Source: Vermamoeba vermiformis
Lineage: Eukaryota > Tubulinea > Echinamoebida
Direction: 5' to 3'
Length of the DNA stretch: 64,000 bases
NCBI GenBank assembly: GCA_045837725.1
Contig: JBEWZL010000306.1
Coordinates: 124,001 to 188,000 of the forward strand
This document shows positions 21,250-35,311 of this stretch, in pieces. Made by a program: the position numbers and the translations under genes. Within the stretch, counting starts at the first letter, position 1. The number at the start of each line of letters is the position of its first letter. Under the pieces are notes generated by a model, which had not been told where the DNA came from, did no database searches, and worked only from the letters and a program-made list of their open reading frames with translations.

Positions 21250-21723
21250 CACTGGTGCTGTTGTGGTCTTCGCATTACTTCTGATATCGATAAAAATCTT
21301 TTCCTTGCTATAAATAGTCATAAAGTTGTAAAGTGATTCGCAACGAACACAAAGATATCGTTGACTTTGCGGCACTTGTTCTAGATTTGAATACAATTTT
21401 AGAAGGCAAAGGCCCTGTTAGTTATATCCACTGTCCGTCGGTTTACTGATCCGCCCTTGCGAAGTACTCAAAACATCAGTGGAGTAGACTTTGTCGGCGA
21501 TCTCAAATAGTAAATGTATTAATCAATATTACTCGCTAGAGAGGCAATCCTAACGTATTAAGTCTATTCTTGCTCCGATCCGTTCGACGACAGCGCAGTA
21601 GATCTCCGCTTTAAGCGTGACAATAGTGGATTGCATTGACTACGCTCAAGAGAGGCAGAGTTAACCCTCAATCCATTGCATTAACAGAGCTAATGAGTAT
21701 TTATAATTATTTACAATGATGTA
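21250..21723. other. Intergenic region, nothing recognised
   Basis: 474 bp between the surface-protein start and the MED12 stop. Moderately AT-rich, with no convincing ORF, RNA motif or repeat. It serves as the promoter of the GPI protein gene and the 3' end of MED12. Confidence 0.5.
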
Positions 21724-24700
21724 TTATTTCGCTACTCGGAGACCAAAATTTTGTTTCTTTGCGGGTGGTTTGTGGATCTCGATATTTGCACTCGGATCCA
21801 TTTGATCTAACGACCGTTTTCGAGAATTAACAGCCAAGTTCTGTGGCGGGACGGCTTGGGGCTGTGGTACGGGTACTGCTATTGGCGTGGCTTGAACACC
21901 CAATGACGTTCTCAATGGGATGTTTTGTTGCGGCACGTTGATTGGTGCTTGTGTGGGCACTTGAATGGCAGGCTGCACGGCCATGTAACTGCGCGAGGCA
22001 TTCGTGACATTAGCTGGGACACCTGTCACTGGCTGCACGACGCGTGTCGTTTGATTGGGAACTGACGGCGCGTACGCAACTGTCGGCATGTGTGGCTTGG
22101 CAACGGCAACAGGGACAGGTTGTTGCTGGTGCATTTGATTGATGACAGGTCTGCTGTTGTTATTGATTTGTTGTTGGGGCTGAGCTTGAGCTTGTTGTTG
22201 TTGCTGCGGGTGAGACTGCTGCTGTTGTTGTGCTTGATTTGATTGACTTTGAGGTGGTTGCTTTTGTGGCGTGGCTGTAGCCTCAGTAGTAGGTCTGAAC
22301 AAAGACTCGGCGTAAGTCAACGCACGTTTCTCGATTCGTTTGCAATTGAACTGTTTGAGTATATGATTCTCTTCGTAGTCTTCAAGAATCGTCCATGCAT
22401 CAACGTTGTTCGGTAGTGTCGAAGAGGTGCTTGTTGGCTTCGCAACCACAGCTCCGGTGCTCGGAGCAGCCGTAGTGCCAGGGGCTGAAGTTGGCACTGT
22501 GGTCGGGGCAGCAGTGGACGCGGCCTCTGTTTGTCCTGTCAACAAGAACGGCATGATCTGTTCCATTCGTTGTTGCAAGGTCGGTGGTAACTTGGCCGTT
22601 CTCAACAACTCTTGCAGCTTCTTCTTCAAAGGCGAGTTCAAGTTGTCCATTCTCAAGCCTCTCAAAGCTCTTCGGTTCGATGAGGCCATGTTCGCTGCAG
22701 ATCCGCTGTCTTTCTCGCTCAAGAGACAGAAGAGCGTGAACAAGATCAAGTACCACAACTCAATGCCGTCAACTGCATTGACCTGGAGTGCCGGCACGAG
22801 CAGTAGGTTCGTTAATGTCGTAGCCAGCTCTTCTTGGTAGTTGTAGGGAATCTGAACACCCTTCACAATCATCGCGCCAACAAATCTCAATCGTAACACA
22901 ATCTGTAGCCGCTGTCGCTTCAGTTTGATCGTGTCTTCTTCAGGCGACTACAAGACATTGTTATTAAGAGTCCTATATAAATATCAAAAAATGAGACTTA
23001 CGCTTAATCTCTCGCCAATCTGCTTCAATTGGACTTGCACAGATTTGATGAACGACACGCGAAGTTCATTAGGCACCTCAGTCAAGGACGACAACACAAC
23101 TTGCAAGATCTCCGTGAACAAGTTATAGCTGTCCGTGGCTTGTGAGTACTGCGGGTCAATAGACTTGTCAACCTCGTACCTAAAATGAAATCACGAGTTA
23201 ATAGGAGTATCACTATATGGTGCAAAAGTAACGCAAACTTACGAGAACAAACGGATCGTTTCGGTCAAAGTACTTGTGCCGTTCAAAAGGTCCGTGCTTT
23301 CAAACAACTTTTGCGTGTAGTTGACAATCTCTTTGTGCACTTCAATGCCTAGTATAGCGACGAGACGTTGCAGGATACTTCCGAAGCTGACATCGTAAGC
23401 GAGTCCGTTGGTCAGTTGGTTGAAGATGAGCTTCACGAGCACGGGCTCAGAGTTGAAAGTGTCGCCGTCCCAATTGATCACTTGTCGCTTATTTGATTTC
23501 AAGAGCCACCATAACTCGTCCATGAGCAGTCTAATCTCGAGCCATGCGCGGTTAAGTGACCACGTGTTCGTGTTGCTGAGAACTCTTTGCATCATTTTGA
23601 CGACCTCCGACAAGTCAATCTTTTCCATCACGTGCAGCTTCAAGAACGAAGTCTCGTTTGGCGATAAGATGTGGAAAACAATGCGACAGCCAGTGGGATC
23701 ACGAAGGGTCTTCAACTTCTCGTATAAGTTCGTTGTGTCTTCCAAACAGATCTGCGCAACGAAGGTGTTGTCCAAGGCAAAATTTTCCATTTCTTTCTTG
23801 ACAGCATCGATCACGGTGTCTTTTTCAGCTGAGGTAAGCACGCTCAATGCAGTGTTGTGCACGGGGTGAGTGCTCGAGTACTCCTCATTGAAGATTACTT
23901 CGCTCTTGTACACGTACAGCAACAATCCAAAGGCCAGTTCTAACGATAAGGACGATGCAGACAGTCTCAAAGAACTCAATTCCTAGACGAAGGAGTCATT
24001 AAATATGCTACGATATAACGGGCAAAAGCGACTTACGTGTGCTGAAAACACGCCCAGCTGTGCAAAGGCAGGTTCGTCTAACAGCAACAGTTTGACAATA
24101 TTGACTTGGACAGGTGTCAATTGTGTCGCCCTGGGTGACTGTTCGATTTCTTGAAGGACTGGCAACGCAATGTTCGTGTAGAATTGTTCGAGACCAACGA
24201 AATTGATGAGCACGAGACCGAACCAAAAGCTGACCATGGCGCGGTAAGTCTCGCTCCATTGCTCAGTTTTCAAGAACGAAATCGATTGGTCCTTCAAGCA
24301 CGTGTAAGCATTGGTGTCGCTATCGCCGAAGAGTCCTTGTGCTCGTAACTCCAATACCAATCTTTGGTAGATTGACAACTGTTTTTGTGCCAGTGATTTG
24401 CTGCAATTAAATTAGTAAGGGTTTTCGTATTATATTAGGATAGATATTGTATGTTACCTTGTGAGGGCAGGCCAATCTTTCGTGTATTGAGTAAAAGCTG
24501 CAACGACAACTTTGTAGCTGTTATCAGATCCAGCCAAAGATGACTTAAATTCGGCTAAGACTTCATCAAAGACCTTATTCATCGTTGCACTATCCTCGTT
24601 GCCTTCAACTAATAGTGATAACTTCGCAACCTGATCCACAACTGAGCTGTCGGGTTGGATCTGGATCTGCGAGTCCGAGGCATTTTGCTTCGATACCTAG

Positions 24701-27700
24701 AGTAACGTCATTCAGTCAATATCGCATCTCTATTATATAATGGTAGTGACTGACCTCTGCTAGCTTCCTCTTAAGTTTGTCGTTCAATTTGGCCTTGCTG
24801 ATCCATTGTTTAACGCCGACAAGTGTGCCGTACCGCTTGATAAACGAGCACAAATAATTCGTAACTTTTTCTTCTAAACCAGCACCCAAGTTTTCATCAT
24901 ACTGTAACGTACAGTTAGCACTATAGTATTGAATCGATATAGACGTACCTTATTATGCAACTGTTGCAATAGTTCGTTGGTTCCATCGGTCCAAAAGAAC
25001 AGAAATTCGTATTTTTGTACAAAATATAATACATTCGCATTTCCGTTGTTGAAGTAGCTCTGCAACAATCGCATAATGATGTGACTTATTGATCCTAAGT
25101 CATTTGATATCTCCAAAATATAAAACACTTGCAGGATATAATAATCGCTGCCTTTCCAGTACCGCCTGAACAAAAGAAAAAAATTAAAAAAAATGGCAAA
25201 AAAATTCAAATATTATCTTATTACCATTTATGCTTCTCGAATTGCTCCTTAAAGTGCTCTATAATTCTTTCTCCGAAGTAGCATTGATAATAAAACGGTT
25301 GAGTCTTCAAAAAGTCGACTAACGCATCCATACCCGAACCGTTTGCTTGTAATGGATTATCGCTCGTAAGACTCGTCAAATAGTCTTTGAGCATTTGTTT
25401 TCCGCTATGTACAATTTCTTGGTCATTCTTAATTCAAATATTAGCTTGCGATCCGCTACACGACGGAAAAATATTGTCTTGAATTCTAAATATTATTACC
25501 TTAATACCAAGTGAACTTAATGATGTCCTTCGTTGATTTCTTTCATGCTTGCATTCTCCGAAAATAGGGAATTGCAGTAAAAAGTTTCGGTGCTAAACGG
25601 ATCGCGTTAGTTAGCATTCAACTCTTAAATTGGCTTTAAATAAGGTGTAAAGGATACTTACAAGATGATTATCACTTCTATCAATTAATCCTCGCGAGAT
25701 CAGGCTCCGGACGTAGTTATCATGAGAGAAAACGTTGGCGCGAATTAACTCGCCAAACAATAATACAACTTGTGTCTCGGCTGTAAATAAAATCAATTAG
25801 TAGCCAAATTAATAGGACAATCATGATAATAAAACATACAGTGACCGTTAAAAGTTCCGGCATCCAAGAACGACGAAAGATGATCTTGCAGTGATACATT
25901 TGAGCCCTAAAAATGATTAATATACTATCGCAGTCCGTATCGTAAAGCATCACAAATCAAATCAAAATAATACTTCGAAATTTCAATAATTAAAAAGTGA
26001 TTTGTAACGACTTGCCTCTTGAGCACACAGATCAGCTTTCAATCGTCGAATCAATGAGACGGTTATATATACACGGTACATCTCATTCTTCGACTGGCAG
26101 GTCGTTCCCCACTCGCACAACAAATGCACGTTTTCCTCGCGCTTCTCCTGCGATCCAGATGTGAGTTCCTCATACAACATTAACCCAAATGGTACTTACT
26201 GGTAATGGTAGCTCGGAGAATAGGTGCTTATAAATATACTCGATGTCTTTTGTCCTTGACAAATTCTCCAAAGTCTGTGTAACGGTTCGTAAATACGGAT
26301 CCTTTTTAAATTAGCGAACAAAACTTACCTCTATTAAGTTCGACCTAGATGTTGTCGGCGGATTGATAAATTGTTCGACAGTATTCAATCTTTGACGCAA
26401 TTGCGCGAGGTTTTGGATGCAGATCTCATCCGTGTCTGATAATTGAAACAACTACAAAAAAAATTAGAATTAGTACTACGCATTAATAAAATTCATTTGT
26501 ACTTACCGAAGATCCATTGTTCGATTTTACAATAGCTTTGCTGCTATCACTTTCATTGTTAGAACGTTCCAATGCGCGTTCAATAACAGACAAAATGTCG
26601 GTGCCGGCAGGAATGAGCAGATCCGGCTCAAAAATCAAAGCTGCTCTGAGGATGGTGACTAGATTGCTATGGAACTTCACTTCGATCGCGTAGTTCGTTG
26701 GATCCGGAATAAACGTGCCCGAAACATAGTTGCTCTGGTACAACTGGATCCATCTGTTAGTATTCATCCTACACTATGATAATGATATTATACGTACTTG
26801 GAATAGTCTAGTGTGACAAAAATCTAATAATCTGCTTGCAACTGATTGTTTGGGCAAAATGTCGTCGAGGTACTGCAACAAAACGGACAAAATTAAGCAC
26901 TGGTTATCGACCTTATTTGATTTTTGCAGCTCTTCTAATAGCGCGTTAAATAGCGCGTCCTTGTCGATTAGTCCTTCTTTGTAAGTCCAATGCAAAAGTC
27001 GGATCACGTAGCTCATTTTTTGCTTTCGCTTCTCAGAAGTTAATGCAGCATTATTTGCACCCATACTATCTGGACCAGTCTTCTTGAGTCCTGTTTTGAC
27101 GTAGAACTCGCGCACTTGCTTAATAATATTATTGACCAAAATTGTCGTCCAGTTAGTGGATGAAGTGTCTTTTTGTGTTGACTTTGGTGTGCCTTGCGAT
27201 ATCGAATAGTAGTTGTTCAAATATGAGATCTTAATGTACCACGTCGCTCGCACGAGTGGAATTCGTTGTTCCGCCAGCACCATAATTAGCGATTCTCCTT
27301 TAGGTCTAATTATACAAATAATTAGTACGACAAAGAATTGCAAAATATAAATATAATTATGACGCGTATTAATGTTATTATGTTAACTAATCGATTCACA
27401 TTTGCTCGTGCGTGTTACGACCACAAGAAAAAGTTTTGAAAATTTTTCATCAAATAAGGATAATTCAGCAATAGTGTAATAGGCTATAAAAGCATTATAA
27501 TCCTATTATAATCATATTACGCACCCTTGCGGCACTTTGAGCGCCAAAACGCTCAATCGTTCATCAGGCTTGGCTAATTTATCGAAGAAGGTCTTCTTTG
27601 TGCTATCAGTAGACGCAACTTGCTCCGGAAAAAATAATTTTCGTTTCATGAGCGGTGCGCCAGCCGGTTTGGCCGCATCTTTGTTGTTCGCGCTTGCATT

Positions 27701-28780
27701 TCCCTAAAAAGGAAATGAGAAAATTCGAATAATGACTCACGGCATTTAGCAGCCGATAAGAATAGGAATTGCCAAATATAATACGATGATCTGGCGTCAT
27801 TATTAAAGTAATACTATTATTATGTAAATAATTCATGAACGTTAACGGCGTTGCACTTTGCCGAAAATAAAAAAAAAATAAAATAATGTAATTTTGAGAC
27901 TAGAGTAAGTACCTTTCTAGTATTCTCCTTCTTCCATGTTAAATTGGTCATAGTGTTCCAGATTTTATCGGCAGCTTTTTTGGCGATCTCGCAGTATTCA
28001 GTGCGAGCAGATCCATATTCGTCAGCCTTAATAGGTAAAATTAGTGCCCAAAGTAGTTGAAAAAGAATAAGCCGCTGTCATATGTGTATTTAATCATAAT
28101 ATCGGATTTTCGGAACTGTTTCTTAAAAAGGTATTGTCAGAAGTATGACATTTGTAAGTAAATCCGAGCGAGGATATTAAAATGAAATTGAAATGACCGG
28201 GATCGGTATACATGCCCGATTCATATTATTTAAGATCGTTTGTAAATTTAAAAATTACCGTGATTTGAAGAAAATGATTTTTCAATTTTTAGATTTGGTT
28301 TAGGGAGTTGAATAGCACTTACATCACTCACATATTTGGCTTCTTTGAACCCATGTTCAATAGTTTGTCCAGTAAGCACTTCTTCGGGTGCGTACCGCGT
28401 GCACGGGAAGAAATCCGGCACACCCAAGGATTGATTCAGTGGATCTTTATCGGGACGCTTGAGCTCGTATTTTTCGTAATTCTGTTGAGCATATGAATTT
28501 GGAGGATAATAGGATGAATGTGAATGCATGTCTTGATTGTAATTATTGCTTTCTTCCCATCCACGACCTGGTGGCCGCGTAGGTGGGCGCGATTGATTTG
28601 GATAATTGCGTGGTGGATATGCTGCTTTCGGTTTAGGTGCTTCCGGTTTTCGGCCTATATAATCATTTTAATTAATCGTGAGTTTGTGAAAGCGGATTAA
28701 CCCTTTAAAAATTATTATTGCTATTCAAAATAATAATTATTACCTTTCGGCGGGTCTTTAGGTAGTCTATTCATTGACAT
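21724..28780 (-). CDS. MED12: Mediator complex subunit 12 (MED12), many exons
   Basis: MED12 is part of the Mediator CDK8 kinase module and activates cyclin C-CDK8. The gene starts with exon 28744-28780 (MSMNRLPKDPPK) and 28323-28654, and ends in a long last exon whose stop is at 21724. N-terminal hallmarks: LGVPDFFPCTRYAPEEVLTG followed by GFKEAKY (compare the MED12 'PPDVYPQ...VKQGF' entry). Further in are PLVRATWYIKISYL, KMSYVIRLLHWTYKEGLIDK, 'LLQYLDDILPKQSVASRLLD' and LLCEWGTTCQSKNEMY, the LCEW motif that names the Med12-LCEWAV domain. The C-terminal ~250 residues are Gln/Pro-rich (poly-Gln near 22190-22260), as in animal MED12. Roughly 20 short introns lie between; I did not fix every one. 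The Gln tract and the LCEW motif make alternatives unlikely. Confidence 0.87.
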
Positions 28781-29507
28781 AATATATTACAAATATTGAT
28801 TCTACAATTAATAATATTGGCTATTGGTGAATAAAAATAATACACAAAGTGAAAAAAAACGATCCGAAAACACTACATCCGTCACATTCGATAGAAGTGA
28901 AACAATCACAATAAATAAATATGATCTCTAATAAGAGAAGTGGTTGATTATCGTTAGCGCTGCTAAAAAGTGCTAAAATGCAAGCGTGCAACAACAAAAC
29001 GGAAACTCCGCCATTTTTGTCAGATCAAAGAACACAAACACAATGTCATATAACACGAACCCCTTTAGATGATACAAGTAAGGTAGGTTGCTTTCAAAAG
29101 ATTAAGCTGACGAAAATGGATCCGCGCCAAGATGGCCACTAGCGACCTTTTATTGAATTTTCGAACTAATATTAATTGTGACGTTATTGAGCTTATTAAA
29201 TTTGCCTTTATCTTCGTACTACTGCAAAAAATTCAATTTAGTGATACGACCCGTGCGTTTTCCTTGTTTATTCTTCACTTTCAAAATCAGTGCAAATTAA
29301 ATTTTTAGTAGTAACCACGCCAGGAAGCGTGTCAATACTCGATTTATATTTTTTAAGCGAAAATAGTGAGATCAGGCGTTAGGCACGTAGCTAATAATTG
29401 TATCTCGAAGTTTTCTCAATATCTTGACAGGTAAAGGCACAAATTAATTAAATAATTAAATAATATTATTTAGAGATCATAGGATATCTTCTGATTTTTT
29501 TTGACAG
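28781..29507. promoter_or_regulatory. Divergent intergenic region MED12 / 29.5 kb orphan
   Basis: 727 bp. At 29043 a nine-codon ORF (MSYNTNPFR) overlaps an ATG-ATA-CAA followed by GTAAGG; the latter could be a tiny first exon spliced to the TTGACAG acceptor at 29507. Otherwise AT-rich with no recognised element. Confidence 0.35.
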
Positions 29508-30757
29508 ATGGAAACCTCAGACGTCTCTACTGCGGTTGCATTGGTACTCTTTAACCCAAGTACGGTTTATATAATAGTTCTAACGTTAATTTTGTAGGCT
29601 TTTGCCATCAGTAAAGAAACTAGCTTGACTATAGCGAGTTCAGCCATCTCTAAGCTGGCACAATTTGAAATAGAACTTTACGTTTCGTTGCTGGATCACC
29701 GAGGCTCTCCACTTTGGCCTCGAATATTCAGTATGTTAAGTTTATTCATATTACTGTGTATTTTATAATGAATTCTTCCTTTAGTGACGTTCAAGTACTT
29801 TTTCAGTTCGCTAAAAAATCGGCGACGGATCAGCTCGAAAGAACTAGCGACTAAAATGGCCTTTGTGAAGCCTTTCATCCACGAGCTGAATTTACGTGAC
29901 ATAAAGGACAGAGAAGGGTTTATTAGAACGGCACTACTGTTAGGTGCACCCTACGATCCACAACTACTTTGCGGCAAAATTATTCTCGCGAATACCAAAT
30001 TGTCAAAAAAGCGAAAAGAGAAGTTAGTCGATTGGCTTCTCGCCAACAACTTTCTAAATAAGGACATGCAGCCGTTGAGCGTCTCTGACTATGGCTCATA
30101 CATAAAGAAAGGCTATTACGAACACGTGCAAATCTTTATGTCTCGCTTCCCTAATTGGATCAATAGTACGTGCGTTGTAATGAATTAATGATGGCCTTAG
30201 CGACTAATCAATGCGGTAATTTATTTTTCAGCATCCGACGACAGCGGCACAGTATTGAGTAAATGTGTTCCTAAAATGAAAATGTTACTCAGATACATGA
30301 GCGATATTAAGAAACAGTTCGGAGCTAGAAAATTAATTGACTTGTTGGTTCACAGGTACGTTAAGGAGAAAATTTGAGCCCAATTACCCGTTTTAATTAT
30401 TATTTATTCATTTCTAGCATTAATAACTATTCTGCATTCTTGTTCATTGGTGATAGATTCAACTATACTTGCTTCAGTCTTCACGCTCAGTTTATTGGAT
30501 ATGGGATCAGGTGGCCAACCGGTAACAAAACGTTCAAGCCTAAAGGTAGCTTTATAATTAATATATGCTTAGAAATGGTCATTGCAATGATGGAGATTTA
30601 TGCAAGCGACGACCTGGTCGAAAAGCATCTTCATTCGGGTCAGAAATCAATAGACATGTTGCTTTACCACATGTTTCCTCAGCATCGAGAAATACTTTGT
30701 CCGAAAGTAGACGCTAAACGGCATGCATTAAAATTTATATATAAATTAATTAATTAA
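29508..30757 (+). CDS. Orphan protein, 5 exons, 337 aa
   Basis: Exons 29508-29543, 29598-29730, 29785-30165, 30232-30355 and 30418-30757 total 1014 nt in phase. The product is not recognised. It is helical and basic: LTIASSAISKLAQFEIELY, RGSPLWPRIF, SSLKNRRRISSKELATKM, KLSKKRKEKLVDWLLANN, GSYIKKGYYEHVQIFMSRFP, then GARKLIDLLVHR. The WLL/GYYEHVQIFM spacing faintly recalls ankyrin-type or HEAT-like helices, but no motif is firm. The ATG at 29508 follows a splice-acceptor-like TTTTGACAG, so a short upstream exon is possible. Confidence 0.55.
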
Positions 30758-30805
30758 TATATTATTAAAAAAATAGAAAAAGTTAAGTTATCCTTCTAAC
30801 TATAG

Positions 30806-32106
30806 AGTTGGCCGACAAGGCAGGCAGCGGGAATAGGCTTGGATCTGCGGTTGAGTTTCCCGTTGATCTTCTGCCCTCAGATCTGATTTATGTGATTGCG
30901 TGGCTAACAGAGCCGAATGATTTGCTTAGTTTGTTGACTATCAATAAGAAAATGGCGTCTTTTTTACGTCAATCGAAGAACGAAAAGTTTTGGCAGTGTT
31001 ATCATGACACGCACTTCACACGTGATTTTGGACCTAAGATGATTTCTTTTAAAGCTATGACCGTTCGTCATACAAAGTAGGTCCCACTTACATATTATCT
31101 ATTGATGTCAAATCTAATTATTTGACATAGGAGTTTATACAATTGGCGACGAAATCAGTACCACCAGTTGGAACTGGATCAGACGACTCCAGTTACAATG
31201 GATGAAAATTGGTTACTTTTAACGTCCATTAATGATAAGAGGCACTATATTACATGGAATTGCCACTCGCATCAACAATTCAACGTTGACAAGACCGACG
31301 ATGAGCGACCTGTTGCCCTAATGAAGGATTATGCTGTCGGAGCATTGCCTGCGGTCATCTCGTGGAAAAATCAAGAAGAAAAATATTGCTTGCGACGCGA
31401 TAGCGAATGTTTTGCGTTGAATTCACTAACAGGCACGGATCAAGATTTAATTCCCATTGATCACAGGATTTTAGCACGAGGTATATCATTCTTCTTACAT
31501 CGTTATTACCTTGATTATTTATATTTATGCCATCAATTAGGATCGATCTATGACATCGAAACGGATCAAGTTATTCTTGGGAAGAATCCACCAACGATAA
31601 CGGGGTATTCGGTGTATAACCCGTACTCGAATACTTACCTTATAGCCGGTCAACGAAAAATAGAAGTGTGCGATTTGAACGGAAATGTAGTGCAATCATA
31701 CAAAATGGGTACATCTCGACCACATTGATAGAAATCTTCAAATGGTTATGGCAAACGAACATGAAGTGTGTTTTGTTCAAGGCCCAAGAAATTTTGACTT
31801 GCGTACTGGTCGTATGTTGCCTAGCGTTTGGGAGAGACATAGCGTAAGATCCATTTCAAGATCCGGATTCGTTTACTACTCTCTAACATTTTATGTTGTA
31901 TTGTATAGTTGTTAGATACAATAGCTATATCGCCGCAAAGAATACTGTATCGCGACAGCCAACTGGACATTGTAGTGTCGTGGCACTTAGCTTCGAACAG
32001 TTGGGAGTTTGCTTCACACGTGGAATCCGTGCCGCAATGCTTGAACTCACGTTTTATCGCAGCTAGGCACAAAAATAAGACTATTATATACGATTATTGT
32101 AATTAG
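30806..32106 (+). pseudogene. F-box-like protein gene with no visible ATG and a +1 frame break
   Basis: Coding segments are 30806-31076, 31131-31843 and 31909-32106. The first begins at a strong acceptor (CTTCTAACTATAG with a branch-point-like CTAAC) and has no ATG before the F-box-like stretch LLPSDLIYVIAWLTEPNDLL, so the first exon is missing or tiny. The body looks like a WD/propeller partner domain (GYSVYNPYSNTYLIAGQ, KIEVCDLNGNVVQS). At about 31708-31717 the reading frame ends (TSRPH stop), while clear coding resumes one base later (LDHIDRNLQMVMANEHEVCF). No convincing intron spans this point. Either a recent one-base insertion, a sequence error, or a decaying gene. Confidence 0.5.
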
Positions 32107-32228
32107 ATAGCGTTCGCTATTTGCGGTAGAAACTTGTTTTTTGATTTTTGGCCAGATCAACACAACCGGCTTACCTTTTGTAAATTGTTGAGTAAATTTC
32201 GTTGTTGAATATTTTACGAGTGATAATA

Positions 32229-35067
32229 ATGGATAACGTAAGTTACAAGCATAGAGTAACGTTGGGAATTAAATTAGAATTTCAATTATCGATTTTTAGT
32301 TCTCTTTCAACAATAATTATGATTTAATAATTATGAATCTTATAGTAAAATGATACGATTAAATATGAAGCTCAATTAACACTTAATATATTTTTTTAAA
32401 GATATTTTTGGATGTCGCCGTCGACCTCGAGCTAGACGCTGTTAAATTAGAAGAATTAGATATCAAGGATCAAATTAGACAAAATATTGCAGATTTATTT
32501 CCCGAAGCTCCAGGAGTAACAGAAGCAATCGAAAACACGATCCAAGTTGAGCCAGGAAGAACTCTGTTGCACAAGAACATGATGCATTATTTGACTCTCG
32601 CGTGGTACAATCACTTTTCAGTGGTGATATCGCCTGACATGATCTTTTACACGATCTTGTGCGTGTTGGCAGAAACGATCAAAACAGAACCAGAGGCGTA
32701 TCGACATTTGTTCACCGATAGCACTGAGAAGAAAGAGATAATAACAGTTTCAAATAATAATGCGCAGCTAGATCTCAATCAAGTTATTTCTGGTAAGTTC
32801 AAGCAGTGCATCCGAATCCAACCGATTTTTAACTTCTTTTTACGAATAGCTTTATCGAAAAATATTGCTATCGATGCATCGCTATTTACTGCAGAGTTTT
32901 CAACGACCAATAGCGAGTCTCGTCTTGCGATCCAAGCTGCTTTTTGTGACGCCATGTCGCCTTACTATTATTATTCTCGATCACGCTGCGGAATTCCCCG
33001 TATAAAAGTATTGGGAACAAAACAAGACTGGAATACATTGGAAAAGAAGCTTTACAGAATGGCCACCGAAGTTTTTAACAGCGCGATTGGATCGGAGAAA
33101 AAAGAACAGAGATCGCTTGCCAAGTATTTGAACGAAGTTATTGAAATCGTGCAAAAGATTCAAACAGATAACACAAAGGAGTTCTGGAAAGAGATGTATC
33201 AAATCGACAAATGCAGATCCGGTCACACAGCCTTCGTCAGAGGATGGATCAACAAGTTGTACAACAGTGGCCAGGGCAATGATTTCTACAACTATGAACC
33301 ACATATTTCAATCGTATCATACAAGGACATTGATAGTCAAAAAGAATACGAACTGCGTTGTGGTTTGTTGTTCAGTTCGATCGAACAAGACGCATCTGAA
33401 CTTGACCTCAAATATCCTTGGTAAGTAAATTGAGTATATATCACTTAGTATAGTCTAATGATATCATCGTTATTAGGTTGGTCCCTCACTTCGCTCACAT
33501 TGTTCTTGACAAAAGTGTGAAAATGACAGTTGAACAGTACAAGAATTACATCGACAAAGCACTGAACGGAGAGGACTACGCGGTATTCCGAGACTTTTTT
33601 GACGTTCTAAAAGACGATCCTATCTTCCTGGTGTCGGGTGATTTTGAAAACAAAAAACAGCGTCTTGAAATCATTGGCAGACAACTCGACTATTGGACTG
33701 CGCATCCGGATCTGATCACCGAAATTGACTTTTCAGCAACAAAATTTGAGCCTATATTTTCAACGTATCGAGAGTATGATTTTGGTTCAGCCATGGAAGA
33801 GCTTCTGTCAAAAATGAAGCAATGTTTTGACACGTGTCAAATCAGATCTGTCAATCTCGGCAACTCCGATATATTGACTCCATATGAAGAGAAGATAGTT
33901 AAACTTCTCGTTGGAAATGCAAATATAGAAGAATTGACACTGGTCGGTTATGACGAAGTTACCAACAGCCCTGCAATTACCTCACTCTGCCTGCTACTTT
34001 CAGACCCGCAATGCCGATTGAAATCGCTCAAATTAACTGGAAGACCAATCAAAGATCATAGCCTTGCCCTCTCAAAGGCATTACTGTCTATGAAGAGCCC
34101 TTTAGAAAAAATCGAGTTGGCCGGCGTGGTTGACAATGAGCTCGCAGACGCGATTTTTGAACTTGCCACAAACCGCTCTTTAAAACGTCTGTATTGCAAC
34201 TCGAGCGATAATATCGAAGCAAATAAGAAGATTTTATTGGCCATTGCAGCTTCTCGAACTTTAGAAGACACTCAAATATTCAGCATTGGATCGGAAGGGC
34301 CGAAAGACGTTTTCGAAGAATTGGCGAAGAATTTACCTCAGAATACAACCTTGGCGACATTGACGGTCGTTGGACGTGATTATGACCACGAGTTACTGAA
34401 TCGACTATTGAGCATTCCTTCGTTGCGAAAACTCGATCTGGAGCCATCAACCGACTTTGGATTCTTATCAAACACACCTAACATACAATCTTTAAAAGTA
34501 CATGGAAGTAATAGTAGATTAGTGGAAATTTTACAAAGTGACACCTGTCAACTTCAACACTTGGAGTTTTGCACGAACATCGCGTTCCTTGATGAGTTCG
34601 GTGCTGGTTTGCTGAAGAACATGTCTTTGCAAAAACTGGATCTGTCCGTGACCAAAGAGAAGAACGCAATTCCGAACAAATTCGGCGAATTGCTTGCGAC
34701 AGCATTGGCGAACCAACTTCCGCTGCGAGAATTGAAAACCAACGATTATTTGCAGATCGGATCTGATGCGATGGAAAAGATTGTCAAAGCGATAATTCAT
34801 CATCCATATTTGGAAGTGCTTGAAGTTGGATCGTCGGAAGTCGTCTCCGAACAAGGCATGGAGAGCCTCATTGAACTCGTCAAGACCAACACGACTCTCA
34901 AAAAATTCTATATTTTCAACTACTACGCTAGATCGCAGTGCACATGGACTGAAGACCAAAAGAAACGGTTAATCGAGGCACTGGAACAAAGTGACACGTT
35001 GACAGGATTTTACACCACGGGAGTGTGGATCTCTGAATACAAGTTGAAAAACGAGCCTGAATTTTAA
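32229..35067 (+). CDS. DUF4419 domain + leucine-rich repeat protein, copy 1, 4 exons, 853 aa
   Basis: Exons 32229-32237 (MDN only), 32402-32792, 32850-33420 and 33477-35067 give 2562 nt in phase. The first ~370 residues match the DUF4419 type: HKNMMHYLTLAWYNHFSVVI, SPDMIFYTILCVLAETIK, AFCDAMSPYYYY, KCRSGHTAFVRGWINKLYN. About residues 380-853 are an RNI-like LRR array (LKSLKLTGRPI, LEKIELAGVV, LRKLDLEPS, LQHLEFCTN, LQKLDLSVT, LEVLEVGSSEV). No signal peptide or membrane span, so probably cytosolic. A close paralogue lies at 44968-47870. The N-terminal half is almost identical between copies, the LRR half much less so, a pattern of conserved domain plus diversified recognition surface. Function unknown. 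Confidence 0.7.
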
Positions 35068-35311
35068 AATTACGAAAGTTGCGGCCAGCAATCTCCCTGT
35101 ATCTCCAGTAAATCTAACGGTTTTCTAATCAAGAGCTCAGGAGGAATACAAAAAACCTGGTAATTGGTTATGACGGTTGTGGTGAGTCGTTTAATGGTCA
35201 AACAAAGGTAGAAATTTTCTCGTTGAAAAAAAATAAAGTCCATACAATTATTGTACAAGGTGGCTGGTTGCATAAGAATGCTCCGCAGGTAAATGTGCAG
35301 AAATATTCAGT

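Noticed and set aside
32793-32849. Continuous frame across DUF4419-LRR copy 1 read as extra protein
   Set aside because: The segment begins GTAAGT and ends AATAG, and copy 2 has a clear intron at the same place, so it is an in-frame intron.
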